From Deltaproteobacteria bacterium (GTDB lineage Bacteria; Desulfobacterota; Syntrophobacteria; Syntrophobacterales; Thermodesulforhabdaceae): DNA of 64,000 nt. The notes beneath the pieces were generated by a model, which ran no database searches, was not told where the DNA came from, and worked only from the letters and a program-made list of their open reading frames with translations. A program made the position numbers and the translations under genes. Where the stretch lies: NCBI GenBank assembly GCA_019309115.1, contig JAFDGW010000013.1:1-64000 (forward strand), read 5' to 3'. This document shows positions 17,704 to 26,784 of this stretch, piece after piece; positions within the stretch are counted from its first letter, which is position 1, and each line of letters begins with the position of its first letter.

Positions 17704-18993
17704 ATGAATCAAAGTAGTGATCGCTTCCAGCCTGTATATGACCTTCTCAGGGGAACCCCGGCAGAAAATGTGTGTTTGAAATACGGAATTGGTAAAAAAG
17801 AATTAAACAAGCGGCTTGCTGAATACCAGCAGTACGCACGCCAAGTTGCAATGATAGAAGAGTTGCCCGCTCACAGAATTTCCAGAAACGCACCTTGCCC
17901 CTGCGGATCGGGCAAGAAATACAAAAAGTGTTGCCTTCCCGTGCATGAAAGTATTCGCAAAAACATGCCCCAGGATTACTGGCTCAAGAAACAAGAACAG
18001 GCAAAACAAAAACAATTTCTTGAGAAAGAAACCGGAAGAGCTTTTGATTTTCTGGCAGAATTACAATTCCATAAGGCGAGGAAATTAGCGGAAAAACTTT
18101 TGCAAACCTTCCCAGAAGATGACAGATTGCATGATGTGCTTTATACGACCGCAATTGTTGACGAAAACTACGATGAAGCTTTTTATATCGCCAGGAAGCG
18201 ATGGCAGGTGGCTTTAGAAGAAAAGGACTATTACCAAGAGCATGGTCGGCACAGACGCGAACAGCAAGGGCATATAGCTCTGTTTTATTCTCCAACGACC
18301 TGGCTGGAAAAGTTCTGGGTTGCCCAGAGAGCCCGGCATTATGCAAAGGAATTTCCAAAAGACGGGAATACAGAACTCCAGAGACTTGCCACTTCTCTTC
18401 TAGAGGCAAACAATAAGCAAAAATACACAGCTACGCAGGAAGCAGGCTTTGAAGAACGTCGAAAAGCCCTGAAACCGGTCATCGACGCCCTTATAGGCCA
18501 AGGGGAACGTTCGATTCCTTACGTACTTCCCCTTGCCTACTGGTTTAACTGGGCTAGCCTGTTTGTTCCTGAAATAATTGCTCATTCCGGTTCGGAAAAA
18601 GCAACGCGTCTTTTAGCGGAACTTTCCATGTTTCGCTATCCCTTTTTTGCACAGCTATGCTTGAAAGAGCTTGAACGCTTCGGATCTTCCATCGTTCCAG
18701 TTGTGGCTGATGTTATAAACGATCACAAGGCCTTTGATGAGCTTAAAGTAGGTTTAATCTTATTGCTGGGTAACATTGGCACCGAGGAAAGTTTTTCAAT
18801 ATTGGTTCGTTTGACGGAACATGAAAGTCCATACGTGGTAAATTGGGTTGCCCAGGCTCTTGCAAAGCATCGGGATCCACGCGCCTTAGAATATCTAGAA
18901 AGGGCTAAGGAAAGGTTAGGTGAACTTAGCAAGATTGCTGGTGCGATACGGGAACTGGTGGAACTGAAAGAGTCTCATGAAACGGGGAACTGA
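17704..18993 (+). CDS. SEC-C motif protein with HEAT-like repeats
   Basis: Residues 62-78 carry [17 protein letters not shown], the zinc-binding SEC-C motif also found at the end of SecA (see 47225-49744). The middle is helical and TPR-like, and the last 140 residues look like HEAT repeats (VVADVINDHKAF, EESFSILVRLTEHESPYVVNWVAQAL). The function is unknown; SEC-C modules bind zinc and partners such as SecB or ribosomes in SecA, so a protein-quality or translocation role is possible. ATG 17704 follows AAAGGAG. The 3' end overlaps the next methyltransferase gene by 17 bp. Confidence 0.78.
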   Translation: MNQSSDRFQPVYDLLRGTPAENVCLKYGIGKKELNKRLAEYQQYARQVAMIEELPAHRISRNAPCPCGSGKKYKKCCLPVHESIRKNMPQDYWLKKQEQAKQKQFLEKETGRAFDFLAELQFHKARKLAEKLLQTFPEDDRLHDVLYTTAIVDENYDEAFYIARKRWQVALEEKDYYQEHGRHRREQQGHIALFYSPTTWLEKFWVAQRARHYAKEFPKDGNTELQRLATSLLEANNKQKYTATQEAGFEERRKALKPVIDALIGQGERSIPYVLPLAYWFNWASLFVPEIIAHSGSEKATRLLAELSMFRYPFFAQLCLKELERFGSSIVPVVADVINDHKAFDELKVGLILLLGNIGTEESFSILVRLTEHESPYVVNWVAQALAKHRDPRALEYLERAKERLGELSKIAGAIRELVELKESHETGN

Positions 18994-20401
18994 ACTTACA
19001 CTGAGAATCGACAGGCTTGCCCTTGGTGGGAAAGGCATAGCATCCGTTAATGGCTTTGTGGTTTTTGTTTCTAGAGGCCTTCCAGGTCAGCTTGTCCGGG
19101 TTCGCATTACCAAAAAAAAGAAAAACTATGCTGAAGCGGAGGTTCTTAAAATTTTGGAGCGGTCTCCACATGAATGTGAACCACGGTGCGCCCACCAGGA
19201 TTACTGTGGCGGCTGCATCTGGCAAAGGTTGAAATACGAAAAGCAAATTGAGTGGAAATTACGTCATGTTAGAGAAGCCTTGGAACATATTGCCGGCATC
19301 ACTTCTACTACCATTCACGACATAACTCCTTCACCCCAGCAGTGGTATTATCGAAACAAAATGGAATTTACCTTTTCGGCCCACAGGTGGTATCGGCCCG
19401 ATGAAATTCAAAACACGTCGCACACCCTTACCAGAGGCTGCGGGCTAGGGTTGCATGTTTCAGGAACCTTTGATCGAGTTTTTAACCTCAATGAGTGTCA
19501 CTTGGAATCCCCAGCGGCCGTAAAGATATTGAAGAAGGTTCGAGACTTTTGTCTGATCAGTGGTTTTTCGGCGTATCATATCCGAAAGCATACGGGATTC
19601 TGGAGATTTTTGGTTATACGGGAGGGAAAACGAACGGGCGAGAGGATGGTTTATGTTATTACAACGTCCTCCGGGGAAGGCCGCCAGGCGGTGGAAAGAC
19701 TCGCTCACTATCTGGAGCAGGATCCACAAATCGGACCGGAAATTACGACCTTCGTACACGGCATCAATGATTCAAAAGCTCAGGTGGCCACTGCTCAAAC
19801 CAGAGAAGTACTCTGGGGAAATGGAACCATCTCAGAAAAACTTGGAAATCTTATTTTTTCTATATCTCCCAATTCCTTTTTCCAGACCAACCCACTAGGG
19901 GTAGAAAAGCTTTACGACCGTGTTCTTTCCTGTGCTGATCCCTCTGGCAGTGAAATCATTTGGGATCTCTACTGCGGAACCGGCTCCATTACGCTTTATC
20001 TGGCAAAACACTGCCGTAGAGCTATAGGAATGGAAATAGTAGAAGATGCCGTAATTGACGCCTATAAAAATGCAGAACTCAATGGCATTGATAATTGTTC
20101 TTTCCGGACAGGAGATATTAAAGATCTGCTAAAGGAAGGTAAGTTACCGGAACCTGACATTGTTGTAACTGACCCACCCCGAGCTGGTATGCATCCTACT
20201 GTGGTGAAGGCGCTGCTGGAGCTGGAGCCGAATCGGATTGTTTTTGTGTCCTGCAATCCAGCAACCCTGGCAAGAGATGTGGGGATGCTTTCAGAAAAAT
20301 ATGAAGTGTCCAACATATACCCTTTTGATCTGTTCCCTCATACCCCTCACATAGAATGTGTTGCCCTACTGAAACGGAAACATTCTCGGTTTATGTCATG
20401 A
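18977..20401 (+). CDS. rlmD: 23S rRNA (uracil-5-)-methyltransferase, RlmD/RumA family
   Basis: This 474-aa enzyme transfers a methyl group to C5 of uracil in RNA. It has an N-terminal TRAM domain (LTLRIDRLALGGKGIASVNG), an iron-sulfur cysteine set (CEPRCAHQDYCGGC near residues 67-80), the SAM-binding WDLYCGTGSITLYLA and the catalytic region DPPRAGMHP plus VSCNPATLARD with the nucleophilic Cys. The exact target uridine (U1939, U747 or a tRNA) cannot be decided from sequence. It is coupled to the SEC-C gene by overlap. Confidence 0.9.
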   Translation: MKRGTELTLRIDRLALGGKGIASVNGFVVFVSRGLPGQLVRVRITKKKKNYAEAEVLKILERSPHECEPRCAHQDYCGGCIWQRLKYEKQIEWKLRHVREALEHIAGITSTTIHDITPSPQQWYYRNKMEFTFSAHRWYRPDEIQNTSHTLTRGCGLGLHVSGTFDRVFNLNECHLESPAAVKILKKVRDFCLISGFSAYHIRKHTGFWRFLVIREGKRTGERMVYVITTSSGEGRQAVERLAHYLEQDPQIGPEITTFVHGINDSKAQVATAQTREVLWGNGTISEKLGNLIFSISPNSFFQTNPLGVEKLYDRVLSCADPSGSEIIWDLYCGTGSITLYLAKHCRRAIGMEIVEDAVIDAYKNAELNGIDNCSFRTGDIKDLLKEGKLPEPDIVVTDPPRAGMHPTVVKALLELEPNRIVFVSCNPATLARDVGMLSEKYEVSNIYPFDLFPHTPHIECVALLKRKHSRFMS

Positions 20402-20433
20402 GCAAGCCAAAAGACGAATACGGATGAAGAATT

Positions 20434-22734
20434 ATGCCAAAAAGAAGCGTATTAAAAATCATTCTTATCTTGTTGCTTTTGATGTCTCTTTTGATTTTCG
20501 GTGTATATAGCTACTTTTCTTTCAAAGTGGAAAAGCGCTTTTCGGGGCGACTCTGGAGCATTCCATCTTACATATTTTCTGAAACAGTCATTTTATACAC
20601 CGGGCAGAAAATAGATGTTGAAGATCTTGCTCAGATGCTGAACACTCGGCTCTATAGACAGGTCAAGACCAGGCCTACTTGTCCGGGAGAATATCACATC
20701 GCAGGAAGCAGAATCGACGTCTGGTTCAGACGTTTTGACTTTCCAGGAAAGCTGATTCCATCCTGTAGGGTATCATTTTACTTTTCCAATGGCCAGTTGA
20801 GAGAAATCAGAAAGTATGACGAGAAAACGCCTGGCGTCTTTAAAAAAGTTGTATATTACGAACTCGAACCGGTAGAATTATCCAGGTACTATGGCACTAA
20901 CAAGGAAAGCAGAATACTAGTAAAGATTGACCGTGTGCCGGAACATTTAAAAAAGGCCGTTATTGCCGTCGAAGACCGCCGTTTTTATGATCACAGTGGG
21001 GTTGACATTGTCGGAATCTTGAGAGCTCTCTGGGTGGATATTCGCGCAAGAAGAGTCGTTCAGGGCGGTTCTACTATCACCCAGCAGCTTGTAAAGAATT
21101 ACTTTCTTAAACCAGAACGCACATTAAAGAGAAAAATCCTCGAAGCCGTAATAGCCATTGTTCTGGAAACAAAATACGAAAAAGACCAGATCCTCGAAAT
21201 GTACCTTAACGAAATATACATGGGGCAACGGGGAGCTGTTGAAATTCACGGCATGGGAGAAGCGTCATGGTACTATTTTGGCAAAAATGTGGAAGACCTT
21301 ACACTTGCGGAATCAGCTTTACTTGCCGGTATGATCCGGGGACCCAATTACTACAATCCCATTCTTCATCCAAGACGAGCCAAGGCAAGGCGAAACACTG
21401 TGCTACAAATCATGGTATCGCTGAAAATGATTTCAGATGTGGATGCCCAGCGGGCAGCTCAGGAACCCATCAAGGTCATCACTACCTTACGGCCGTTAAA
21501 GAGAGCTCCTTACTACGTTGACACCGTATTCCATCAACTTAAACAACTCTACCCACCTGAAGTGTTGGAAAAAGAAGGCCTTGTCGTTTATACTACTTTA
21601 ATGCCGGAAATGCAAAAACAGGCTGAGGTATCTCTCCGCACTGTGCTTCAGAAACTCGAGAAGGTTCATCCCATCCTCAAAAGGCAATTACCCACCAAGC
21701 GCCTTCAGGGTGTCGTCATAGGCATTCAACCGAAAACCGGGGCAATTAGGTTTCTCATAGGTGGAAGAGATTACGCCACGAGCACCTACAACAGGGCACT
21801 TTTGGCGAAGCGTCAACCAGGATCGGCAATAAAACCATTTATTTACTATACGGCCATTCACGAAGGCTGGACCCTTACAAGCTGGCTGGAAGATTCCCCC
21901 TATGAAGTTTCCGTAGGCAATACGATCTGGAAACCGAAAAACTACGATCACAAATTTCGCGGCAGAGTGACTTTAAGGCAGGCTCTGGAACAATCGCTAA
22001 ACGTTCCGACCGTTCGGCTTGCAATGGCTGTTGGTCTGAACCGCATAATTGACACACTTCACAAATTTGGATTCACATCTCCTATGAAACCACTGCCTTC
22101 TCTTGCCCTAGGAGCTTTTGAGGTTACCCCAATCGAACTGGCTTCAGCTTACACGGTTTTTGCCAACGAAGGGGAAAAACCTTTCATTATTGCCATTAAG
22201 GCCGTCTATGATTCGCAAGGTCGGCAACAACAAAGGAAACATATTGAATGGCAGAAGGTTACCACTCCGGAAGAGGCTTTTTTGATTACCAGCGTTCTGG
22301 AAGGCGTTGTGCAGCGAGGCACGGCCCGTAGCCTTAGCAGGTTTGGTGTGAATTTTCCGTGCGCCGGAAAAACTGGAACCACCAGTGACTATCGCGATTC
22401 CTGGTTTGTTGGCTACACTACAGACCTGGTCGTTCTGGTCTGGATTGGTTTTGATAACGGCGATTCAACACACCTGAGTGGGGCATCCGGAGCTCTGAAG
22501 GTCTGGGCTCATTTAATGAATCACATAGGTCAGTGGATTCACCCTCAGCCGTTTTATCCGCCACCGCACATTATCTCGAGGAAAATCTGCGCTACTTCCG
22601 GAGCGCTGGCAACTCCTAATTGCCCGGAAACGGTAACAGAATTCTTCATAGAGGGAACCGAGCCTACTTATCAGTGCCCTATTCACAAATCTAGGGGGTT
22701 AATTCCACGGTTTCTTCTAAATAGGAGGCGCTAA
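20434..22734 (+). CDS. Bifunctional class A penicillin-binding protein (PBP1B-like)
   Basis: This 766-aa protein polymerises and crosslinks peptidoglycan in the periplasm. It has an N-terminal anchor (about 8-28) and a UB2H-like region (about 60-160), as in PBP1B. The glycosyltransferase domain has its catalytic Glu in AVEDRRFYDHSG near 178 and GGSTITQQLVKNYFL. The transpeptidase domain contains SAIK (about 463), SLN (about 520) and KTGTT (about 645). The start lies 33 bp after the rRNA methyltransferase gene and a TPR lipoprotein follows almost without a gap, similar in arrangement to PBP1B and its lipoprotein activator. Confidence 0.93.
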   Translation: MPKRSVLKIILILLLLMSLLIFGVYSYFSFKVEKRFSGRLWSIPSYIFSETVILYTGQKIDVEDLAQMLNTRLYRQVKTRPTCPGEYHIAGSRIDVWFRRFDFPGKLIPSCRVSFYFSNGQLREIRKYDEKTPGVFKKVVYYELEPVELSRYYGTNKESRILVKIDRVPEHLKKAVIAVEDRRFYDHSGVDIVGILRALWVDIRARRVVQGGSTITQQLVKNYFLKPERTLKRKILEAVIAIVLETKYEKDQILEMYLNEIYMGQRGAVEIHGMGEASWYYFGKNVEDLTLAESALLAGMIRGPNYYNPILHPRRAKARRNTVLQIMVSLKMISDVDAQRAAQEPIKVITTLRPLKRAPYYVDTVFHQLKQLYPPEVLEKEGLVVYTTLMPEMQKQAEVSLRTVLQKLEKVHPILKRQLPTKRLQGVVIGIQPKTGAIRFLIGGRDYATSTYNRALLAKRQPGSAIKPFIYYTAIHEGWTLTSWLEDSPYEVSVGNTIWKPKNYDHKFRGRVTLRQALEQSLNVPTVRLAMAVGLNRIIDTLHKFGFTSPMKPLPSLALGAFEVTPIELASAYTVFANEGEKPFIIAIKAVYDSQGRQQQRKHIEWQKVTTPEEAFLITSVLEGVVQRGTARSLSRFGVNFPCAGKTGTTSDYRDSWFVGYTTDLVVLVWIGFDNGDSTHLSGASGALKVWAHLMNHIGQWIHPQPFYPPPHIISRKICATSGALATPNCPETVTEFFIEGTEPTYQCPIHKSRGLIPRFLLNRRR

Positions 22735-22735
22735 G

Positions 22736-23290
22736 GTGAAACGATTGTTCCCCTGTATCATGATGTTGATATGCGTGTTTGTTATCTCATGCAGTCCTGC
22801 TTATTATACGTTACCATCTTACCCACAGCCTCCTGAGATTCAGAAATCTCAACAGGGTGATCGGGCCTTGTCCCGGAAATCAAAGATACCAAACTTGAAT
22901 GCTTCCAAACCGGAAAGAGCTCAAACGGAGCGACCACAACAGGAACTAATACCGGAATCTTCATCTCCTCAGAATGTGGCTTCTGCGGAATTGGTTAATC
23001 AGGCTAGAGAACTTGCCCTGGCAGGTAGGACGGAAGAAGCTCTCAGGAGACTGGAACGGGCAGTCGAATTAAACGCATACAATGGAGATGCCTTTTACGA
23101 AATGGCACGGTGTTGGGAAATTAGAGGAGACCACGAAAGGGCTTTGACTTTCATAAACAGGGCGATTGCGATATTCAGGGGCAAGCCTTCTAAATTGAGA
23201 CCAGCGTATCTCTTCAAAGCGGCTATATTAGAGAAGCTGGGCAGAATAAGCGAGGCTGCGGAAATAAGGGAAATGGCCAGGAAGCTATGA
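22736..23290 (+). CDS. TPR-containing lipoprotein
   Basis: This 184-aa protein begins with a lipoprotein signal (hydrophobic core, then VISC with Cys near residue 19). A Pro/Gln/Ser-rich linker follows to about residue 75, and then tetratricopeptide repeats (ALAGRTEEALRRLERAVEL, HERALTFINRAIAIF). The start is GTG at 22736, 2 nt after the PBP stop, with AGGAGG at good spacing. By position it may be an envelope lipoprotein that assists the PBP, by analogy with LpoB; there is no sequence similarity to prove this. Confidence 0.85.
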   Translation: MKRLFPCIMMLICVFVISCSPAYYTLPSYPQPPEIQKSQQGDRALSRKSKIPNLNASKPERAQTERPQQELIPESSSPQNVASAELVNQARELALAGRTEEALRRLERAVELNAYNGDAFYEMARCWEIRGDHERALTFINRAIAIFRGKPSKLRPAYLFKAAILEKLGRISEAAEIREMARKL

Positions 23291-24393
23291 AAAGTCCTTC
23301 TGAAACCCCACGAGATTACAGGGCATTCCTGCTAGTCTTACTCTTTGCAAGTCTTTATTTTTCATACCTGATCTTTAAACCTTTTATTCATGCCCTTCTG
23401 CTGGCTTTTCTCGTAGGCTCTCTTTGCGCACCACTCGCCCAGTCGTTGAAGAAGCCTTTTGGTGGCCGCAGCAACCTTTCCGCTCTTTTGGTGGTGATGA
23501 TCATTTCTGTTGTGATTGTCGTACCTATGTTGTTCCTTTTATCAGCCCTTGTCACTCAAGCCTTCGATACCATAACTAAAATTAACGAATGGATAAAGTC
23601 AGGGCAATTTCATAAACTACTCTCACACCCCAAAATTCAGTTTTTGCTAACCCACTTCCAGAAATGGACAACACACCTCGGCTTCAGCGGCAGAATATCT
23701 CTGGATGCTAAGCTAACAGACCCGTTGATAAAAGCAACTCAATACGTCGGTCAGTTTATAGTATCTCACGGCTCGGCGTTGCTTGGTAACATGTTGAATC
23801 TGGGTCTTCAATTTTTCGTCTTCGTTTTTGTCCTCTTTTACGTGGTCCGTGATTATCCAACCATAATCCGCCGTATCAAAGACATTTCGCCGTTGAGAGA
23901 AGAACAGGAAGATCAGATTCTCGAAAGAATCCGTTCTGTAGCAAAATCTGCTCTCTTGGGCAGCTTGGCCACATCTATAGCCCAAGGAGCCGCTGGTGCA
24001 GTTGGGCTGGCGATAGTTGGCATTCCGGCGCTTTTTTGGGGTACGATTATGGCGTTCGCTTCCCTTATTCCCATTGTCGGCACTGCTCTTGTTTGGGTTC
24101 CGTCAGTTATTTATCTTCTGTTGGTAGGTAAATGGAAAAGCGCAATCTTTTTTCTGTTATGGTCAGTGATTGTCGTAGGTTCTATAGACAACTTCCTGAG
24201 GCCTCTGTTTATGAGAGGTGCCGGTCAGATGTCTTCTTTTTTTGTATTTCTTTCGATAATGGGAGGAGTTCAGTATTTCGGCTTCTTAGGAGTGATTTAC
24301 GGTCCTCTGGTGCTGGCCTGTGGGCTGGTGATGCTCTACATATATGAAGCAGAGTACGGAGATGCTAAACCTAAAAATGACAGAAGGAATTAA
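23287..24393 (+). CDS. AI-2E family transporter (PerM/YdiK-like permease)
   Basis: This 368-aa protein has about eight hydrophobic segments. Conserved family blocks are visible in the second half: the helix near FVFVFVLFYVVRDYPTIIRRI, GIPALFWGTIMAFASLIPIVGTALVW and the GGVQYFGFLGVIYGPLVLA stretch. Members export small molecules or are of unknown function; some act as sodium-proton antiporters. The ATG overlaps the lipoprotein stop (ATGA), so it is co-translated. The gap to the convergent GGDEF gene is short and has no clear terminator. Confidence 0.87.
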   Translation: MKSPSETPRDYRAFLLVLLFASLYFSYLIFKPFIHALLLAFLVGSLCAPLAQSLKKPFGGRSNLSALLVVMIISVVIVVPMLFLLSALVTQAFDTITKINEWIKSGQFHKLLSHPKIQFLLTHFQKWTTHLGFSGRISLDAKLTDPLIKATQYVGQFIVSHGSALLGNMLNLGLQFFVFVFVLFYVVRDYPTIIRRIKDISPLREEQEDQILERIRSVAKSALLGSLATSIAQGAAGAVGLAIVGIPALFWGTIMAFASLIPIVGTALVWVPSVIYLLLVGKWKSAIFFLLWSVIVVGSIDNFLRPLFMRGAGQMSSFFVFLSIMGGVQYFGFLGVIYGPLVLACGLVMLYIYEAEYGDAKPKNDRRN

Positions 24394-24447
24394 ATTTAGC
24401 ATAGCTGCCTGATTCTCAGTAAGAAAGCCAAGGCTGTAGGTGGAAAT

Positions 24448-25545
24448 CTATTGAATTTTGCTAACCGCGAGGGGGGGGGGGGGGGGGGGAGAGTGGGTGG
24501 AGCGCTCGTTGTTTACTGTACCATGAGTTTTTTCCTCCACTTTTGTATCAGAAACAACCTCAAATACTATGCGCCCTTTTCGGGATACCGCCTTTACGAC
24601 GCGATTTCGCCCTTGTTTTTTAGCTTCATAGAGCGCTTCGTCCGCTAATTTTATAACCTCATCTGGGCTTTTCCCGCCATGAGGATAGGCCGCCACTCCG
24701 GCAGAAAATGTTATTCCTTCTATATACCTTCCCTCAATCGGTATAAGAGTTCTCGAAAAAGACCGCCTTAAGGAATCAGCTCGAATCGCTGCAACATCAA
24801 CATCAGCCCCTGGAAGGATTATGAGAAACTCTTCACCCCCATACCTGAAAGGAATGTCACTTGCGCGAATACTTTTCTTAAGAAACGTTCCTAGATATTG
24901 AAGCAAGTAATCACCCGCAACATGTCCGTAATGATCGTTAAACTGTTTAAACCGGTCAATGTCAAACATGATAACACTCAAAGGACGGTTTTCTCTAGTT
25001 GCTCTGTGCCATTCTCGATTTATAGTTTCCTGCATGAAGCGACGGTTAAAAAGACCTGTCAATGGATCTCGAATAGACATATCCTTGAGCTGATCACGGA
25101 GACTCACGTTGCTCAGAGCGCTACCAACCATGAGAGAAACAATGGACACAACGCTACTCAAAAATTTTTCCTGCCTGCGGTATGATGAATTTAATGCTCC
25201 TTGAAAATGGCGAAACCTAACGGTTAACACTCCAAAATGTTTCGAACCGGCTATCACTGGAGAGCATACTCCAAAATAACCCTGACCAACGAGTTTCTTC
25301 AAGTAAGAACAAAGACATTCCGACTGAAAACCACACTGGACAACTTTACCAGTCCTCAATGCCCAGCACTCTTGGGCATTGACAAACTGACACTCATCTA
25401 GGCTCTCACCCCACATTGCCACAGGTTTCAATGTCCTGACGTCTTCCAACAACCGCATTAATGTTCCATCCGCTTCCTGAAATATTCTAGGAGCAAAGAT
25501 TTGAAATCCCCGGAAAATCTCTTCCTCTGCATTGGTGGCCATCAA
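24448..25545 (-). CDS. GAF-GGDEF diguanylate cyclase ORF (C-terminal piece of broken gene)
   Basis: This 365-aa frame is open from the ATG at 25545. Residues 5-165 are GAF-like and contain an unusual cysteine group (CQFVNAQECWAL then CGFQSECLC). Residues 175-335 are a GGDEF domain with RYGGEEF and an intact I-site RASD five residues before it, so the cyclase could still work if translated alone. The start is probably internal to the original gene, since the natural upstream frame is lost. The C-terminal tail crosses a 19-base C run (gene sense) that codes for consecutive prolines, so its length would vary with slippage. Confidence 0.7.
   Translation of the reverse strand: MMATNAEEEIFRGFQIFAPRIFQEADGTLMRLLEDVRTLKPVAMWGESLDECQFVNAQECWALRTGKVVQCGFQSECLCSYLKKLVGQGYFGVCSPVIAGSKHFGVLTVRFRHFQGALNSSYRRQEKFLSSVVSIVSLMVGSALSNVSLRDQLKDMSIRDPLTGLFNRRFMQETINREWHRATRENRPLSVIMFDIDRFKQFNDHYGHVAGDYLLQYLGTFLKKSIRASDIPFRYGGEEFLIILPGADVDVAAIRADSLRRSFSRTLIPIEGRYIEGITFSAGVAAYPHGGKSPDEVIKLADEALYEAKKQGRNRVVKAVSRKGRIVFEVVSDTKVEEKTHGTVNNERSTHSPPPPPPLAVSKIQ
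24471..24489. repeat. G19 homopolymer tract
   Basis: Nineteen consecutive G's on the plus strand lie inside the last codons of the GGDEF gene (C19 in the coding sense, encoding six prolines). Such tracts slip readily during replication. Here a change of one base would replace only the last few residues and move the stop codon, leaving the GGDEF domain intact. Confidence 0.95.
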
Positions 25546-25869
25546 AGTGAGATTGAGCTGATTGATTTTTCTTCCAATTCCTGTACCTGAGCGATGAGCT
25601 GCTTTCTAGAAGCAACAAGGTTTTCTTCAAGCTCTCTTTGCTCCGTCGTATCGATACCAGTACCAATAACGTATTCTGGCTTTCCATCGCCTCCTAAAAC
25701 AACCGCATTGGACCACAAGATAAGACGCTTATCCCCGTCTTTCGTTATCCAGTAACCTTCATAGGCATTGGGTAGAGCTTGGTTAATCGAGTCAGAAAAC
25801 ACTCCTTTAGCTAAATCCTTTTGGTCATCTGGAATCAGGAAATCAAATATCCTTCTGCCAACTACTTCA

Positions 25870-26784
25870 TCAAAGGAATAACCAGTTACTTCCTGACAAG
25901 CCTTTTAATATGGTTTTTAGGAAAGTTTGTTCATGTTTGAGACGTTTTTCAAGCTCTTTTCTCTTTTCTACATCTCTCAATGAGATAACTATGCGATTTT
26001 CAGAGTCCTCAGCATGGCGGACATTACCCCCTGCCGCTTCAAAATAGTGCCAGCGCTCTTTTGCAACTTTCAAGCGCACCTCAACGCGCACAGATTCACG
26101 CCCATCCTGGCCTCCAAAATTCCCCTCAGCAAGAGCATTGAACATTCTCTTGACTCTGACAACATCGTCTGGATGCACCCAATCTATCCAGTGTGTTCCA
26201 ATTACGTCGTCAACATTAAAATCACTTAAACGTTCCACAGCAGGCGATATGAAATGTATCCTCCCGGAAGAATCTACAATTACCAATATGTCCGAAATAG
26301 TATTGATAAGAATTTTGTATAGTTCCTGACTCTCGGTGAGGTGCTTTTGCGCTTTCTTCAGATCTGTTATGACCTTTTCAAGCTGACAATTACGTAAGAA
26401 ATCCTGTGTCACGTCCTGAATGATAGTAAGAGTCCCACCAATACCAGATTCCTGAATGATTGGGAAAATCTTTACATTCTGAATCATGTAGTCAATGCCT
26501 TCATGTTCTACAACCGAAGGAAATAGGAAAAAATTCTTGTTTACATGGTGGGAAATAACCACATGATTACCTTGAAGGGCAACTGAATAATACGATAGCT
26601 TATTGTTTCTCTTTAACTCGGGAAAAACTTCTTCTATACTTCGACCGGCTACATCTTCGAGGCAGTGGCCGGTAAAAGTTTCGATCCATCTATTGACGAA
26701 GATTATCTTCAGGTGCTCGTTTGTGGCAATAACTCCCTGATCAACATAATCACATATAGTTGCGTCTAATACAGCTCTTTCCAT
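25870..26784 (-). CDS. PAS-PAS protein ORF (N-terminal piece of broken sensor cyclase)
   Basis: This 304-aa frame contains a PAS domain at about 10-130 and a second at about 145-285 (ISDILVIVDSSGRIHFISPAVERLSDF, ISLRDVEKRKELE). It ends a few residues after LKTIL, where a third PAS domain should begin. The ATG at 26784 has AAGGA upstream. Without the GGDEF output it is probably a non-functional remnant, or at most a soluble sensor fragment. Confidence 0.6.
   Translation of the reverse strand: MERAVLDATICDYVDQGVIATNEHLKIIFVNRWIETFTGHCLEDVAGRSIEEVFPELKRNNKLSYYSVALQGNHVVISHHVNKNFFLFPSVVEHEGIDYMIQNVKIFPIIQESGIGGTLTIIQDVTQDFLRNCQLEKVITDLKKAQKHLTESQELYKILINTISDILVIVDSSGRIHFISPAVERLSDFNVDDVIGTHWIDWVHPDDVVRVKRMFNALAEGNFGGQDGRESVRVEVRLKVAKERWHYFEAAGGNVRHAEDSENRIVISLRDVEKRKELEKRLKHEQTFLKTILKGLSGSNWLFL

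Larger units (their letters stand above)
24448..26784 (-). pseudogene. Broken PAS-PAS-PAS-GAF-GGDEF gene (three pieces)
   Basis: Three minus-strand frames together spell one sensor diguanylate cyclase. Piece 1 (26784-25870) has two PAS domains and stops in a third. Piece 2 (open from about 25890 down to 25542) resumes that PAS domain at ACQEVTGYSFDEVVGRR in another frame, and about 25 residues of the normal PAS start are missing, so a deletion joined the frames. Piece 2 stops at 25542, and piece 3 (GAF-GGDEF) continues in a further frame. There, one added A in the run of five A's near 25570 would restore a coiled-coil reading EKINQLNL. The first lesion cannot be a simple sequencing slip; the second could be. 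Confidence 0.78.
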
